The position numbers and the translations under genes were made by a program. A DNA stretch of 64,000 nucleotides from Chitinophagaceae bacterium UBA2375. Lineage in GTDB: Bacteria > Bacteroidota > Bacteroidia > Chitinophagales > Chitinophagaceae. This document shows, piece by piece, positions 1 to 8,543 of the stretch. Position 1 is the stretch's first letter. Each line of letters begins with the position of its first letter. The stretch spans positions 1 through 64,000 of the forward strand of contig DDTB01000016.1 in the NCBI GenBank assembly GCA_002343985.1, in the 5' to 3' direction. The notes below the pieces were generated by a model. It was not told where the DNA came from. It saw nothing but the letters and a program-made list of their open reading frames with translations, and made no database searches.

Positions 1-51
1 CGGGTTCAGGTGTCGTTATACTTTTAATTCAGGAATTTTCCTATAAAAGAA

Positions 52-90
52 AAATATTTATTGTTTATCAATAAATATTTATTATTTTTG
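52..90 (+). promoter_or_regulatory. Promoter with perfect 12-bp palindromic operator
   Basis: Positions 52-63 (AAATATTTATTG) and 69-80 (CAATAAATATTT) form a perfect inverted repeat around a 5-bp spacer. A Bacteroidota -7 element TATTTTTG lies at 83-90, and a TTG at 61-63 sits 19 bp upstream as the -33 element. The dyad therefore covers the -33 element and most of the spacer. The first gene starts at 115, so the leader is short. Autoregulation by the HTH protein encoded second in the operon is an inference. The stretch before position 52 shows nothing else. Confidence 0.65.
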
Positions 91-114
91 TTCCTGTATT
101 AAACGTATCAGCGT

Positions 115-651
115 ATGTCAAAAAGGAACGATTTTATCTGGAAATCCATACAACTCGTCTGTTGGATCATATTTGCAGGGTATTGTGTGCAAACAGGGGC
201 ATTAATTTTTAATTATATCTATAGCCTCTTTAAGCCCATTGCAACCCAAAACCTTCATCTCGGGCTTGACCTTTCGGAATTGTACCACCGCAGCAAAGCC
301 CTGTATGCTTTCCTGTTCATTGTGATTATTGCCGTTTCCGCAGTTAAGGGCTACCTGTTTTATTTGGTGATTAAGGTTTTTAAAACACTAAACCTGGTGA
401 AACCTTTTAGTGAGGATGTATCTGTATTTATATCAAGGATTACATATTGTGCATGTATGATCGGGCTGATCAGCTTGGCGGCCCATCAATTCACTAAGAA
501 GTTGATCGAAAAGGGTATTGATGTTTCGGTGGTTGACAGGTATTGGAACGACTGGGGCGCTTACCTGATGATGTCGGCCATTTTATTTGTCATTAGCCTG
601 ATTTTTAAGAAGGGAATAGCATTGCAACACGAAAATGATTTAACCATATAA
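115..651 (+). CDS. DUF2975 family membrane protein
   Basis: This 178-residue protein has four predicted membrane segments at roughly residues 12-35, 63-90, 108-124 and 148-166, with a basic start (MSKRNDF). The pattern and length fit the DUF2975 family, whose members are commonly encoded just before a small YozG-like HTH protein, as here (3-bp gap). The biochemical role of DUF2975 is not known; a membrane partner or sensor for the HTH protein is inferred from this conserved pairing. The start is supported by the promoter that ends at position 90. Family assignment is fairly sure, function is not. Confidence 0.75.
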   Translation: MSKRNDFIWKSIQLVCWIIFAGYCVQTGALIFNYIYSLFKPIATQNLHLGLDLSELYHRSKALYAFLFIVIIAVSAVKGYLFYLVIKVFKTLNLVKPFSEDVSVFISRITYCACMIGLISLAAHQFTKKLIEKGIDVSVVDRYWNDWGAYLMMSAILFVISLIFKKGIALQHENDLTI

Positions 652-654
652 CCT

Positions 655-882
655 ATGCCGATCGTTGTACAACTGGATGTGATGATGGCAAAGCGAAAAA
701 TGTCGCTGAACGAGCTGTCGCAAAAAGTAGACCTCACGCTTTCCAACCTGTCTATTTTAAAAACCGGCAAGGCCAAAGCCATCCGCTTCAGTACCCTCGA
801 AGCCATTTGCAAAGCCCTGCAATGCCAGCCTGGCGATATCCTCGAATATGTGGATGGAGATAATGGGGAAACCAATGATTAA
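655..882 (+). CDS. Small Cro/C1-type HTH regulator (YozG-like)
   Basis: The 75-residue protein is a single helix-turn-helix domain of the Cro/C1 (HTH_26) type. MAKRKMSLNELSQKV forms the first helices, LTLSNLSILKTGKAKAIRF is the turn and recognition region, and LEAICKALQCQPGDILEY is the typical ending. It lacks any ligand or dimerisation extension. It lies 3 bp after the DUF2975 gene and is surely co-transcribed with it. It is the best candidate to bind the palindrome at 52-80 and repress its own operon, which is inference. Confidence 0.85.
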   Translation: MPIVVQLDVMMAKRKMSLNELSQKVDLTLSNLSILKTGKAKAIRFSTLEAICKALQCQPGDILEYVDGDNGETND

Positions 883-946
883 TGCGTGCCAGTCAACTGA
901 AATTACTTTTATCAAATAATCTTTAACCCAACCACTTCATTCAGCC

Positions 947-2416
947 ATGAAAAAAAATCTTCTCATTGTTGTATTCTCTTTACTCGCGTTTTGTGGCAAT
1001 GCACAAACAAATGAGCAAATCCTTATCGGGAAAAAGGAAACCATCTATTCTAAAATATTACAGGAGAACAGAAAGGTTTGGATGTCTGCCCCGGGCAATA
1101 CTTCCACATTCAGCGATCCGCAAAAAATTATACCTGTGCTCTATGTATTGGATGGAGATGCACATTTTTATTCGACGGTGGGTATTGTGCAACAATTGAG
1201 CCAGGCAAATGGCAATGGCATACTGCCTGAAATGCTGGTGGTGGGTATTGAGAACAGCAACAGGCTGCGCGACCTGTCACCTTCTGCCGACCCGGCCAAC
1301 AGAAACCCTTTCCTGGATTTTATCTCAACGGAACTCATGCCTTATGTGGAACGTAATTATAAAGCGGCGCCTTATAAGATACTCATTGGTCATTCGTTAG
1401 GGGGGCTTACCGCGATTGATATACTCTGTCATTACCCGGATATGTTCAATGCTTATATAGCCATTGACCCAAGTATGTGGTATAACCAGGAGAAACACCT
1501 TAAAAGCGCCATGGCCAAATTACCCGGGCTGAAACTAAATGGTAAGGGTTTGTATATGGCTACCGCCAACACGATGCCTGTTGGGATGACCCTGGCAAAA
1601 CTCAAAACAGACCGTTCCGAGGAAACCCGGCACATCCGTTCCATTTTAGCATTTGATAAATTCCTGAAAGGGCATACTAACGGTATGCATTATGCGCAGA
1701 AATTCTATGAACAGGAAACGCATAATTCCCTGCCGATGCTGGCCACTTACGATGGGCTCAGGCATATCTTTCATTATTATCCCTTCAAAGCCTCCGAAAA
1801 AGATTTCGCAGATTCCACCGCGCTCATTGCCACGCGGTTAAAGGCTCATTATACAAGGATTTCAAGGGAATTGGGTTATGCGAATGCGGCGCCGGAGTTT
1901 TTTGTTCAGTACCTCGGGCAGGATGCCTTATCCAAAAAGCATCTCAAAAAAGCGGGCGCATTGTTCTTGCTTAATGTGGAGAGTTATCCGAACAGCAGCA
2001 GCGTGTATAGTGACTATGCCGACTATTTCCTGGCAACCGGGGATACCAGCCAGGCGCTCGCGCAATATAAAAAGTCGTTGCAATTGAAGCCTGACGCGTC
2101 AACCCAACGAAAACTGGACGCGCTCAACCGGAAAAATAATGTCATCCTCAATACTGAGCAACTGCAAAAGTATGCAGGCAATTACCTGCTGGAAGCATTC
2201 AATTTGATGATGCAGTTGACAATCAGGGATGGTAAATTGTGGGCCATTGTACCCGGACAGGCCGACAGTGAATTGGTGCCGCTGTCTGAACATGTGTTTA
2301 CTGTGAGGGGAAAGGAAAGTTATGAGATTAGTTTTGAGATGAAGGGAGATGAGCCGGTGAAGTTTACATCGGTGCAACCGAATGGAACATTTGTTGCATT
2401 GTATAGAGGAAAGTAA
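947..2416 (+). CDS. Secreted alpha/beta-hydrolase esterase with TPR and C-terminal domain
   Basis: The 489-residue product has a Sec signal peptide (cut near CGNAQ, residues 17-20). An esterase-D/Fes-type alpha/beta-hydrolase domain follows over about residues 30-300. The nucleophile elbow GHSLGG puts the catalytic serine at 150, and VLYVLDGD (64-71) is the usual early strand. A short TPR-like helical part covers about residues 325-395. The last 85 residues (from LQKYAGNY) resemble the DUF3471 domain often found behind serine hydrolases. The role is probably hydrolysis of an ester in the periplasm or outside the cell; the substrate cannot be told. It is separated from the HTH gene by 64 bp and is convergent with the mtgA unit. 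Confidence 0.8.
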   Translation: MKKNLLIVVFSLLAFCGNAQTNEQILIGKKETIYSKILQENRKVWMSAPGNTSTFSDPQKIIPVLYVLDGDAHFYSTVGIVQQLSQANGNGILPEMLVVGIENSNRLRDLSPSADPANRNPFLDFISTELMPYVERNYKAAPYKILIGHSLGGLTAIDILCHYPDMFNAYIAIDPSMWYNQEKHLKSAMAKLPGLKLNGKGLYMATANTMPVGMTLAKLKTDRSEETRHIRSILAFDKFLKGHTNGMHYAQKFYEQETHNSLPMLATYDGLRHIFHYYPFKASEKDFADSTALIATRLKAHYTRISRELGYANAAPEFFVQYLGQDALSKKHLKKAGALFLLNVESYPNSSSVYSDYADYFLATGDTSQALAQYKKSLQLKPDASTQRKLDALNRKNNVILNTEQLQKYAGNYLLEAFNLMMQLTIRDGKLWAIVPGQADSELVPLSEHVFTVRGKESYEISFEMKGDEPVKFTSVQPNGTFVALYRGK

Positions 2417-2455
2417 TGTTGATGTGTTTATTCGGCGGAATGAACCGGAAGTTGG

Positions 2456-3148
2456 TTACCTGAGCAATTCCTGAATATCAGGATCTCCTGAGAGGTTGTT
2501 CATCTGCCGCAATAGAATGGCGGAACGGGTTGAGACATAACGGCTCAGTGGTTTTACCGTGTACTTTTTCGGGTTGGGTAAACAGGCCGCGATCATGGCG
2601 GCTTCCTGCCTGCTGAGGTTTTTTGCGTCTTTATTGAAATAGGCACGAGCGGCGGCCTGTACACCGTAAATGCCCGGCCCCATTTCGGCTACATTCAGGT
2701 AGGTCTCCAGGATGCGCTCTTTGCCCCATACCTGCTCAATCATAAAGGTGAAATAAACTTCCATCCCTTTCCTAAAATATCCTCCCTTTTGCCACAAAAA
2801 AACATTCTTCGCTGTTTGTTGGCTGATGGTACTCGCGCCCCGCACTTTGTTCGGGTACTTCTGGTTGTACTTCATCGCTTTTTTGATACTCTTGATATCA
2901 AAACCATTATGGTCGGGGAATAACTGGTCTTCGCCCGCCATTACCGCCAGTTTGATGTTCGGGCCCATTGCTTCGAAATCAATATAGTCCCTTTTCAAGC
3001 CTTCGCCGGAAAATACGCTAACGGTTTGCGTGATGGTGATGGGAGGGTTTACCCATTTGCAAAGAATGATGTAGACAAACTGCCCGATGAAGAGCCAGAG
3101 AAATAATCTTTTTAGAAATTTCCAAACCGATGTGGTACTGATCGCCAT
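2456..3148 (-). CDS. mtgA: Monofunctional peptidoglycan transglycosylase
   Basis: MtgA polymerises lipid II into glycan strands at the periplasmic face of the inner membrane. The 230-residue protein has an N-terminal membrane anchor (about 12-30) and a single GT51 domain. GEDQLFPDHNGFD carries the catalytic glutamate E73. RGASTISQQTAKN (103-115), RKGMEVYFTFMIE and ERILETYLNVAEMG are the other GT51 motifs. There is no transpeptidase domain, which separates it from class A PBPs. It is the last gene of a four-gene minus-strand unit, 15 bp behind the preceding secreted-protein gene. Confidence 0.93.
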   Translation of the reverse strand: MAISTTSVWKFLKRLFLWLFIGQFVYIILCKWVNPPITITQTVSVFSGEGLKRDYIDFEAMGPNIKLAVMAGEDQLFPDHNGFDIKSIKKAMKYNQKYPNKVRGASTISQQTAKNVFLWQKGGYFRKGMEVYFTFMIEQVWGKERILETYLNVAEMGPGIYGVQAAARAYFNKDAKNLSRQEAAMIAACLPNPKKYTVKPLSRYVSTRSAILLRQMNNLSGDPDIQELLR

Positions 3149-3163
3149 ATAGTCATATAACGG

Positions 3164-3718
3164 TTAAGGTTGTACGCTGCTCACCTTCATGTATTCCAGG
3201 CTATACCCTTTTTTGCCAATCACAAACCCCTTGCCTCCCGATTTGGCGAGGAAATACCCCACAACGGCCAGTCCCGCCGAAGCGCCCATCAGTTCCGGGC
3301 TAAACCGGTCGCGGTCTGCCAGGTATACCACCCCGCTGGCCAGGGTTAACAAGATGCCCCCACCGAGCAACGCGTAGCCGCTCGCATTCCAGTTGAAGCC
3401 GCTTTGCTTGCGGCCTATGATGCTGATGGATTGGTACGGATAAGCTGAAGCGACAGAACCTGCCGTATCAATAACGTAAAACCCCATGGATGTCATGGCC
3501 TGGCGGGTAATGTATTCCCGGATAAAAATACTGTCGTTTGCGATGCCAATGATTTCCGCGTTTTTATATACGCCGTCTTTGGTAGTAAATTCAATCTGTT
3601 TTCCTGTGTAAAATGATTGAACGGTCTTGCCCTTTTTTTTCAGGATGATGAAGTCGGCCGATTGTGCCATGGTTATTAAACCGGCAAACATGAATATGAT
3701 GGATAAGTAAAGTTTCAT
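3164..3718 (-). CDS. Secreted or membrane-associated protein, unknown function
   Basis: I do not recognise a named family. The 184-residue protein has a signal peptide ending near TMAQS. A beta-rich stretch (about 20-105) follows, with a run like FIILKKKGKTVQSFYTGKQ that recalls small Bacteroidota envelope proteins. Two hydrophobic glycine-rich segments follow (about 113-131 and 141-159), separated by a short polar stretch (DRDRFSPE) and resembling a helical hairpin. Its position 9 bp behind the lysE-type gene and 15 bp ahead of mtgA implies co-expression and an envelope role, but nothing more specific can be said. Confidence 0.7.
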   Translation of the reverse strand: MKLYLSIIFMFAGLITMAQSADFIILKKKGKTVQSFYTGKQIEFTTKDGVYKNAEIIGIANDSIFIREYITRQAMTSMGFYVIDTAGSVASAYPYQSISIIGRKQSGFNWNASGYALLGGGILLTLASGVVYLADRDRFSPELMGASAGLAVVGYFLAKSGGKGFVIGKKGYSLEYMKVSSVQP

Positions 3719-3727
3719 TCGAGTTGA

Positions 3728-4363
3728 TTATGATTCACTGACTGTACTGTATAACACGCCAATCAATAAAGCGACACCAAACGCGAGGAACAGGAAACCG
3801 GAAATTTTATTGATGATCACGATATTCCTGTTGGTTAATTTTTTGCGCAATTTACCGGCCAGGTTGATCTTGGCGATATCGGCCAGCACATTCATCGACA
3901 AACATAAACCAAATATCACCCATCGTTGCTCCATGGTATTGGATAATGATTTGGTGGCTGCAGCAAACCAAAGCGCTATTACGCCGGGGTTCAGGGTATT
4001 GATCAAAAACCCGGTGAGGAATAATTTCAGGTGCGTGGTGCCTGCAATCTTAACACCCGCATCCAGCTCTTCCTTGCTGTGGAATTTTTTAAAGAATAAA
4101 TAAAATACGCCGAGGCTTACCAGGAACAAACCACCCAATAAACCAATAGTGCGTTTATATTCTATCAGGGTGCCCAGTAAACCCCCGAAAAGGTTAGCGG
4201 TAAAGACCCAGATGATATCGCTGAGCCAGACCCCGGAAATAAAATAAAACGCGCTCGCCACGCCATAATTGATCCGCAGTTTGATGATGGTGAAAATAAC
4301 GGGCCCGACAGAAAATACAAGGGCCAGCCCCAGCAGCAATCCGGATATGATGGCATCTGTCAT
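3728..4363 (-). CDS. LysE family amino-acid exporter
   Basis: The 211-residue integral membrane protein has about six hydrophobic segments. The LysE/RhtB pattern is visible: a glycine- and proline-containing first helix (LLLGLALVFSVGPVIFTII), and later FLTGFLINTLNPGVIALWFAA with the family NPG signature. Family members export amino acids or derivatives from the cytoplasm; the substrate here is unknown. It begins 25 bp after the GH3-type acyl-amido synthetase gene, so exporter and enzyme are likely translated from one mRNA. Confidence 0.85.
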   Translation of the reverse strand: MTDAIISGLLLGLALVFSVGPVIFTIIKLRINYGVASAFYFISGVWLSDIIWVFTANLFGGLLGTLIEYKRTIGLLGGLFLVSLGVFYLFFKKFHSKEELDAGVKIAGTTHLKLFLTGFLINTLNPGVIALWFAAATKSLSNTMEQRWVIFGLCLSMNVLADIAKINLAGKLRKKLTNRNIVIINKISGFLFLAFGVALLIGVLYSTVSES

Positions 4364-4388
4364 GCAATATAAAATTTGTTAGCGCTTT

Positions 4389-5924
4389 TTACCTGCTGGT
4401 TTCCGCTTGCAGGAATTTCGTCCATTCTTCCAGGATCTTTCCTTTCAATACCCGGGGAAATTTATGTTGTCCGCCCACTTTACCCTTCATCTCCATGAAA
4501 CGCATAAACCTGCTTTCGGGAAGTACATCAACCTCAATGGCTTTCAGCGCATGCTTGCGCTCCACTTCGTAATCGTCGTTCAGCAATTTAAGTTTGTCGT
4601 CGAGCAAGCCTGCCAGCGTTTGCGCGTTCACGTGATCATCTGTAGCAATATACCATTTATGCGCGAAGAAATTGCCATAGGGAACACCGGTAACGGTAAA
4701 CTCTGGAATGGAAATATTTAATTCTTCACTCACCATTTCAATGGCGCGATTCATGTTATCAACACTGAGGTGTTCGCCCACGAGGCTCAGGAAATGTTTG
4801 GTACGGCCGGTGATGATGATCTCGCTGCGTTCCTTATCCACCAGCCTGACCGTATCGCCGATGGCATATCTCCAGGCGCCGGCATTGGTACTGATGAGGA
4901 TGGCATAATCGCGGTTCTCCTCAATTTCGTGGATCATGAAGGCTTTCGGGTTGTCGACCATATTGCCGTCGGCATCAAAATTCTCATCGTCAAAAGGCAC
5001 AAATTCAAAGAAGATATTGTTGTTGAGCGCAAGTTGCATGCCTTTTGTATCCTGCCTGTTCTGATAGGCCAGGAAGCCTTCGCTGGCCAGGTAAGTTTCG
5101 ATGTATGTGATGGGCTTGCCCAATAATTTTTCGAATCCCTTTTTGTAAGGTTCAAGGGCTACGCCGCCGTGTACATAAAAGGAGAGGTTGGGCCAGAGTT
5201 CGTGTATGTTTTTGAGCTTGTACCGCTCAATAATCTTTTCGATGCAAAGCTGGAGCCAGGCGGGTACGCCTACAATAAAACCAATATCCCAGTTAGGCGC
5301 GTTCTCCACCACTTCTTCCAGTTTCCTCGACCAATCCCTTTCCTTGGCGATTTTTTTCCCGGGTTTATACAATCCCAGCCCCTGGAACCAGAAGGGGATA
5401 TTGCGTTGCTGTATGCCGCTGAGGTCGCCGGCATAATAGGTGGGCCCTTTTTGCAATTGGGTGCTGCCGCCCAGCATCAGCCAACCTTTTCCTAATGCGC
5501 TCTTCGGCACATTGTCGTACCTGGCCAGGCTGAGCAGTTGCCTGAAACTGGTGACGGTATTGCTGCGGATCAGGTCTTTGGTGATGGGGATGTATTTACT
5601 GGCGGCTTCGCTGGTACCGCTGCTGAGCGCGAAATACTTGATCACGCCGGGCCAGCAAACATCGGGCGTGCCTTCGAGGGTTTTATACCACCAATCTTTA
5701 TAAATCTTGCTATAATTATACGTGGGTACGAGCTGCTGGAATTTTTTTCCGGGATGCCTGCTCAGCAGGATCTCATCGAACTTATATTCCTGGCCAAACT
5801 CCGTAAACCTTGCCTTTCGCAACAGTTTTTTCAACACTTTCAACTGTTGCCGACGCGGATCACTCATTGGCAGGTTGAGTGCCCGTGCAATGGTTTTGGG
5901 AATCCTGATGTCGAATAGAGGCAT
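4389..5924 (-). CDS. GH3-type acyl-acid amido synthetase
   Basis: This 511-residue enzyme belongs to the GH3 (auxin-responsive) branch of adenylate-forming enzymes, which activate a carboxylic acid with ATP and usually join it to an amino acid. SSGTSEAASKYIPIT is the P-loop-like motif 1, ETYLASEGFLAYQ and YAIGDTVRLVD match the later nucleotide-binding motifs, and a C-terminal domain follows. The frame stays open up to 6011, but I place the start at 5924 (MPLFDIRIPK). A -7-like element at 5948-5955 lies between the two possible starts and the upstream part looks unstructured. It heads a unit with a LysE exporter. The acid substrate is unknown. Confidence 0.85.
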   Translation of the reverse strand: MPLFDIRIPKTIARALNLPMSDPRRQQLKVLKKLLRKARFTEFGQEYKFDEILLSRHPGKKFQQLVPTYNYSKIYKDWWYKTLEGTPDVCWPGVIKYFALSSGTSEAASKYIPITKDLIRSNTVTSFRQLLSLARYDNVPKSALGKGWLMLGGSTQLQKGPTYYAGDLSGIQQRNIPFWFQGLGLYKPGKKIAKERDWSRKLEEVVENAPNWDIGFIVGVPAWLQLCIEKIIERYKLKNIHELWPNLSFYVHGGVALEPYKKGFEKLLGKPITYIETYLASEGFLAYQNRQDTKGMQLALNNNIFFEFVPFDDENFDADGNMVDNPKAFMIHEIEENRDYAILISTNAGAWRYAIGDTVRLVDKERSEIIITGRTKHFLSLVGEHLSVDNMNRAIEMVSEELNISIPEFTVTGVPYGNFFAHKWYIATDDHVNAQTLAGLLDDKLKLLNDDYEVERKHALKAIEVDVLPESRFMRFMEMKGKVGGQHKFPRVLKGKILEEWTKFLQAETSR

Positions 5925-5947
5925 GTAGTTTAGGTTAGAAATGGCAA

Positions 5948-5955
5948 CAAATATA
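5948..5955 (-). promoter_or_regulatory. -7 promoter element of the GH3/lysE/mtgA unit
   Basis: On the minus strand these bases read TATATTTG, an exact match to the Bacteroidota -7 consensus TAnnTTTG. It lies 23 bp upstream of the chosen start at 5924. No clear -33 TTTG is seen. Its position decides against a start at 6011. Confidence 0.45.
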
Positions 5956-6048
5956 AAGGATTGATCGGCTTTTGTACCAGCATTCCAAAAATGGCGCAAA
6001 GGCATGACCACCGGTAAAATCGGCTGGCGGCATTTAGCAAATTTTAGT

Positions 6049-6056
6049 TACGTTTG
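6049..6056 (+). promoter_or_regulatory. -7 promoter element of the S46 peptidase gene
   Basis: TACGTTTG matches TAnnTTTG and lies 24 bp before the ATG at 6081. The -33 region is not convincing. Confidence 0.4.
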
Positions 6057-6080
6057 TCGCCTCATTAAAAGTAAGTTATT

Positions 6081-8243
6081 ATGAAGAAATTTTTCCTTTC
6101 CCTGGTATTGGCCATCAACCTGTTCCAGGCCAGGGCCGACGAAGGCATGTGGTTGCCGATGTTGCTTGGTCAGCAGGTGTATAACGACATGGTCAAAAAG
6201 GGCCTGAAACTCACCAAAGAACAACTCTATTCCATCAACAAGGCTTCCCTTAAAGATGCGATCATCATTTTTGGCGGCGGGTGCACCGGTGAAATCGTGA
6301 GCAGCCAGGGCCTAATCTTTACCAACCACCACTGCGGCTATTCCGCCATCGCGGCAGCAAGCAGTGTGCAAAACAATTATCTCCGCGATGGTTTCTACGC
6401 AGCCACCAAAGAGCAGGAAATCAAAACAAGCCTTACCGTACAATTCCTCGACCGCATCGAGGATGTAACGGCACAGGTGGAAGAAGGATTGAAAGGTTTG
6501 TCGTGGGCCGACCGCAGCAAGAAATTACAAGAAGTGTATAAGTCGATTACCGATAAGGTAGCCGACAAAGAAAACGGCATTAACGCGCGCGTGTACAGTA
6601 TGTTCAAAGACAACCAGTACCTGATGTATGTGTACAAAACATATCGCGACATCCGCCTCGTGGGGACTCCTCCCGAAAGCGTAGGTAAGTTTGGCGGAGA
6701 TACCGATAACTGGGAGTGGCCACGCCACACAGGCGATTTCGCCATCTTCCGCGTGTACATGACAAAGGACGGAAAGCCTGCTGAATACAGTACGGAGAAT
6801 GTTCCATACAAGCCCAAGCATTTTTTGCCTGTAAGCATCAAGGGTATTAAAGATGGTGATTACGCGATGATCTATGGTTATCCCGGTAGCACCAACAGGT
6901 ACGAAACCAGCTATGGCATCAAACTGAAAAACGAAATTGAAAACCCTTCGCTGGTTGCGCTGCGCGACATGCGCCTGAAATATATGCACGAGCAAATGGT
7001 AAAAGACCCGGCCATCAAACTGAAACTGGCTTCCGATTACGCGGGCATCGCCAACTACTGGAAGTTCTTTGACGGTGAAACCAAGCAATTGCTGAAGTTC
7101 AAAACCTACGAAGAGAAGCAGGCATACGAGCAAAAATTTGAACAATGGGCTAAAGGCAAACCGGAATATGAAAACCTGATGAAGGATTATGCGAAGAATT
7201 ATGCCGACTGGACGCCTTATGCCAAACACCGCACATACCTCCGCGAAGGTATCCTCGGTTCGCCGCTCCTGGCTTATGCTTCATCATTGCAAGGGTTGGA
7301 AGCAGCGATTGTAAAAACAGGCGCCAGCAGCGCGGATATTAAAAAAGCTGCGGAAGCCGCCGATAAATCACGCAAGGCTTTCCTCGAGTCGGAAGACAAG
7401 CCCAGCGATGAAAAAATCCTGGCCGCCGTGTTGAAAGCATTCTATACCGACATCGACAAAAACCAGCATCCTACTGGTGTGTATGAGAGCATCCGCTCAA
7501 ATTACGGCGACCTCAATGATGACGCCACTTACAAAAAACTGGCTGCCGATGTGTTTGCCCGCACCGTAATTTTCGACGATACCAAATGGGCCATGTTTAT
7601 CGCCAGTCCCGATGCGGCAACCCTGCAATCGGATCCGGCGTTCAACCTGGCCAGCAACTTTGTGAAGAACTACAATACTAAGTATGGCCCCTTGTTTACG
7701 GCATTCAACAACCGCAACAACGAACTGGGCCGCAGTTATATGAAGGGGATCATGCAAATGAATCCCGAAGCTGTGAAGAAGATGTACCCTGATGCCAATT
7801 TCAGCATGCGCGTGAGTTATGGCAGCGTGAAGAGCTACAAGCCCCGTGATGCCGTGCATTACGATTTTGTAACAACAAGTAAAGGGCTCCTGGAAAAATA
7901 CAAGGCCGGCGACTATGAATTCGACCTGCCTGCCAAACAAATCGAACTGATTAAAAAGCGCGACTTCGGCCAATACGCCGACAAGGCCCGTAAAGACCTG
8001 GTGATTGGTTTCATCACCACCAACGATATCACCGGTGGCAACAGCGGAAGCCCTGTGATTGACGCGAATGGCAACCTCATCGGACTGGCATTCGACGGCA
8101 ACTATGAGGCCCTGAGCCATAAGATTGCATTCGACAAAGACCTGAACCGAACCATTTGTGTGGATGTACGCTATGTATTGTGGTGCATCGACAAACTGGG
8201 TGGGGCCAGCCATATCATCAATGAATTGAAGCTGGTGAAATAA
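6081..8243 (+). CDS. S46 family dipeptidyl-peptidase, DPP7-like
   Basis: S46 peptidases release dipeptides from the N-termini of oligopeptides in the periplasm. The 720-residue length is typical and a signal peptide (cut near FQARA) is present. The chymotrypsin-fold catalytic residues are the histidine in TNHHCGY (84), the aspartate in RHTGDF (219) and the serine in GGNSGSPV (655). The serine number coincides with that of Porphyromonas DPP7 and DPP11. The position that decides P1 preference there (673) is glycine here (FDGNYE), as in DPP7, not arginine as in DPP11. A preference for hydrophobic P1 residues is inferred. A strong terminator follows at 8262. Confidence 0.93.
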   Translation: MKKFFLSLVLAINLFQARADEGMWLPMLLGQQVYNDMVKKGLKLTKEQLYSINKASLKDAIIIFGGGCTGEIVSSQGLIFTNHHCGYSAIAAASSVQNNYLRDGFYAATKEQEIKTSLTVQFLDRIEDVTAQVEEGLKGLSWADRSKKLQEVYKSITDKVADKENGINARVYSMFKDNQYLMYVYKTYRDIRLVGTPPESVGKFGGDTDNWEWPRHTGDFAIFRVYMTKDGKPAEYSTENVPYKPKHFLPVSIKGIKDGDYAMIYGYPGSTNRYETSYGIKLKNEIENPSLVALRDMRLKYMHEQMVKDPAIKLKLASDYAGIANYWKFFDGETKQLLKFKTYEEKQAYEQKFEQWAKGKPEYENLMKDYAKNYADWTPYAKHRTYLREGILGSPLLAYASSLQGLEAAIVKTGASSADIKKAAEAADKSRKAFLESEDKPSDEKILAAVLKAFYTDIDKNQHPTGVYESIRSNYGDLNDDATYKKLAADVFARTVIFDDTKWAMFIASPDAATLQSDPAFNLASNFVKNYNTKYGPLFTAFNNRNNELGRSYMKGIMQMNPEAVKKMYPDANFSMRVSYGSVKSYKPRDAVHYDFVTTSKGLLEKYKAGDYEFDLPAKQIELIKKRDFGQYADKARKDLVIGFITTNDITGGNSGSPVIDANGNLIGLAFDGNYEALSHKIAFDKDLNRTICVDVRYVLWCIDKLGGASHIINELKLVK

Positions 8244-8261
8244 TTCAATGTTATTGAATAG

Positions 8262-8296
8262 AAAAGCCGTCTGATTTTTGGTCAGACGGCTTTTTT
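8262..8296 (+). terminator. Rho-independent terminator after S46 peptidase gene
   Basis: GCCGTCTGA (8266-8274) pairs perfectly with TCAGACGGC (8282-8290) around a 7-base loop, and six T residues follow. Four A residues precede the stem, so it can also act for the small minus-strand gene that ends at 8322. Confidence 0.9.
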
Positions 8297-8321
8297 CATG
8301 GCTATACTGTTTTCAGGCAGG

Positions 8322-8492
8322 TTAGATAAAACGACGGCGGCTGGTGAGGGTACGCTGGCGGCGCTGGATATCCCAGAGTTCCGCGCTGCAAAAAGCCTTA
8401 ATCATTTTGTTTACAGGCTGGCTGAGGTTGTTTTCTTTCAGTTCACGGTTCAGGCTCAGGCTGTGGTTCAGGTTGTTGTTATTTGTTTTCAT
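8322..8492 (-). CDS. Small basic protein of 56 residues, unknown
   Basis: A 57-codon frame (with stop) encodes a protein beginning MKTNNNNLNHSLSLNRELKE and ending QRTLTSRRRFI. The N-terminus is asparagine-rich. The C-terminus is arginine-rich around AELWDIQRRQR. There is no signal peptide or membrane segment. Support for a real gene comes from position. A canonical Bacteroidota promoter (TTTTG, 20 bp, TATCTTTG) lies 52 bp upstream and points at it, a dyad overlaps that promoter, and a bidirectional terminator lies 26 bp behind its stop. The opposite strand also has a 69-codon frame here, but no promoter or composition supports that one. No family is recognised; a nucleic-acid-binding role would be a guess. 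Confidence 0.55.
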   Translation of the reverse strand: MKTNNNNLNHSLSLNRELKENNLSQPVNKMIKAFCSAELWDIQRRQRTLTSRRRFI

Positions 8493-8543
8493 GACTTTGA
8501 TGTTTAATGTTTGTTGTGATTGGGTTTTCTTTCATTGACAACA

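Noticed and set aside
5925..6011. N-terminal extension of the GH3-type synthetase
   Set aside because: A -7 element lies inside it and the residues do not fit the family start.
6525..8213. Long minus-strand frames (234 and 238 codons) opposite the S46 peptidase gene
   Set aside because: The plus-strand product has all catalytic motifs, and the antisense frames have none and no promoter.
8298..8507. 69-codon plus-strand frame in the gap after the S46 peptidase gene
   Set aside because: It starts within two bases of the terminator T-run, lacks a promoter, and is opposed by a minus-strand frame with full promoter, operator and terminator.
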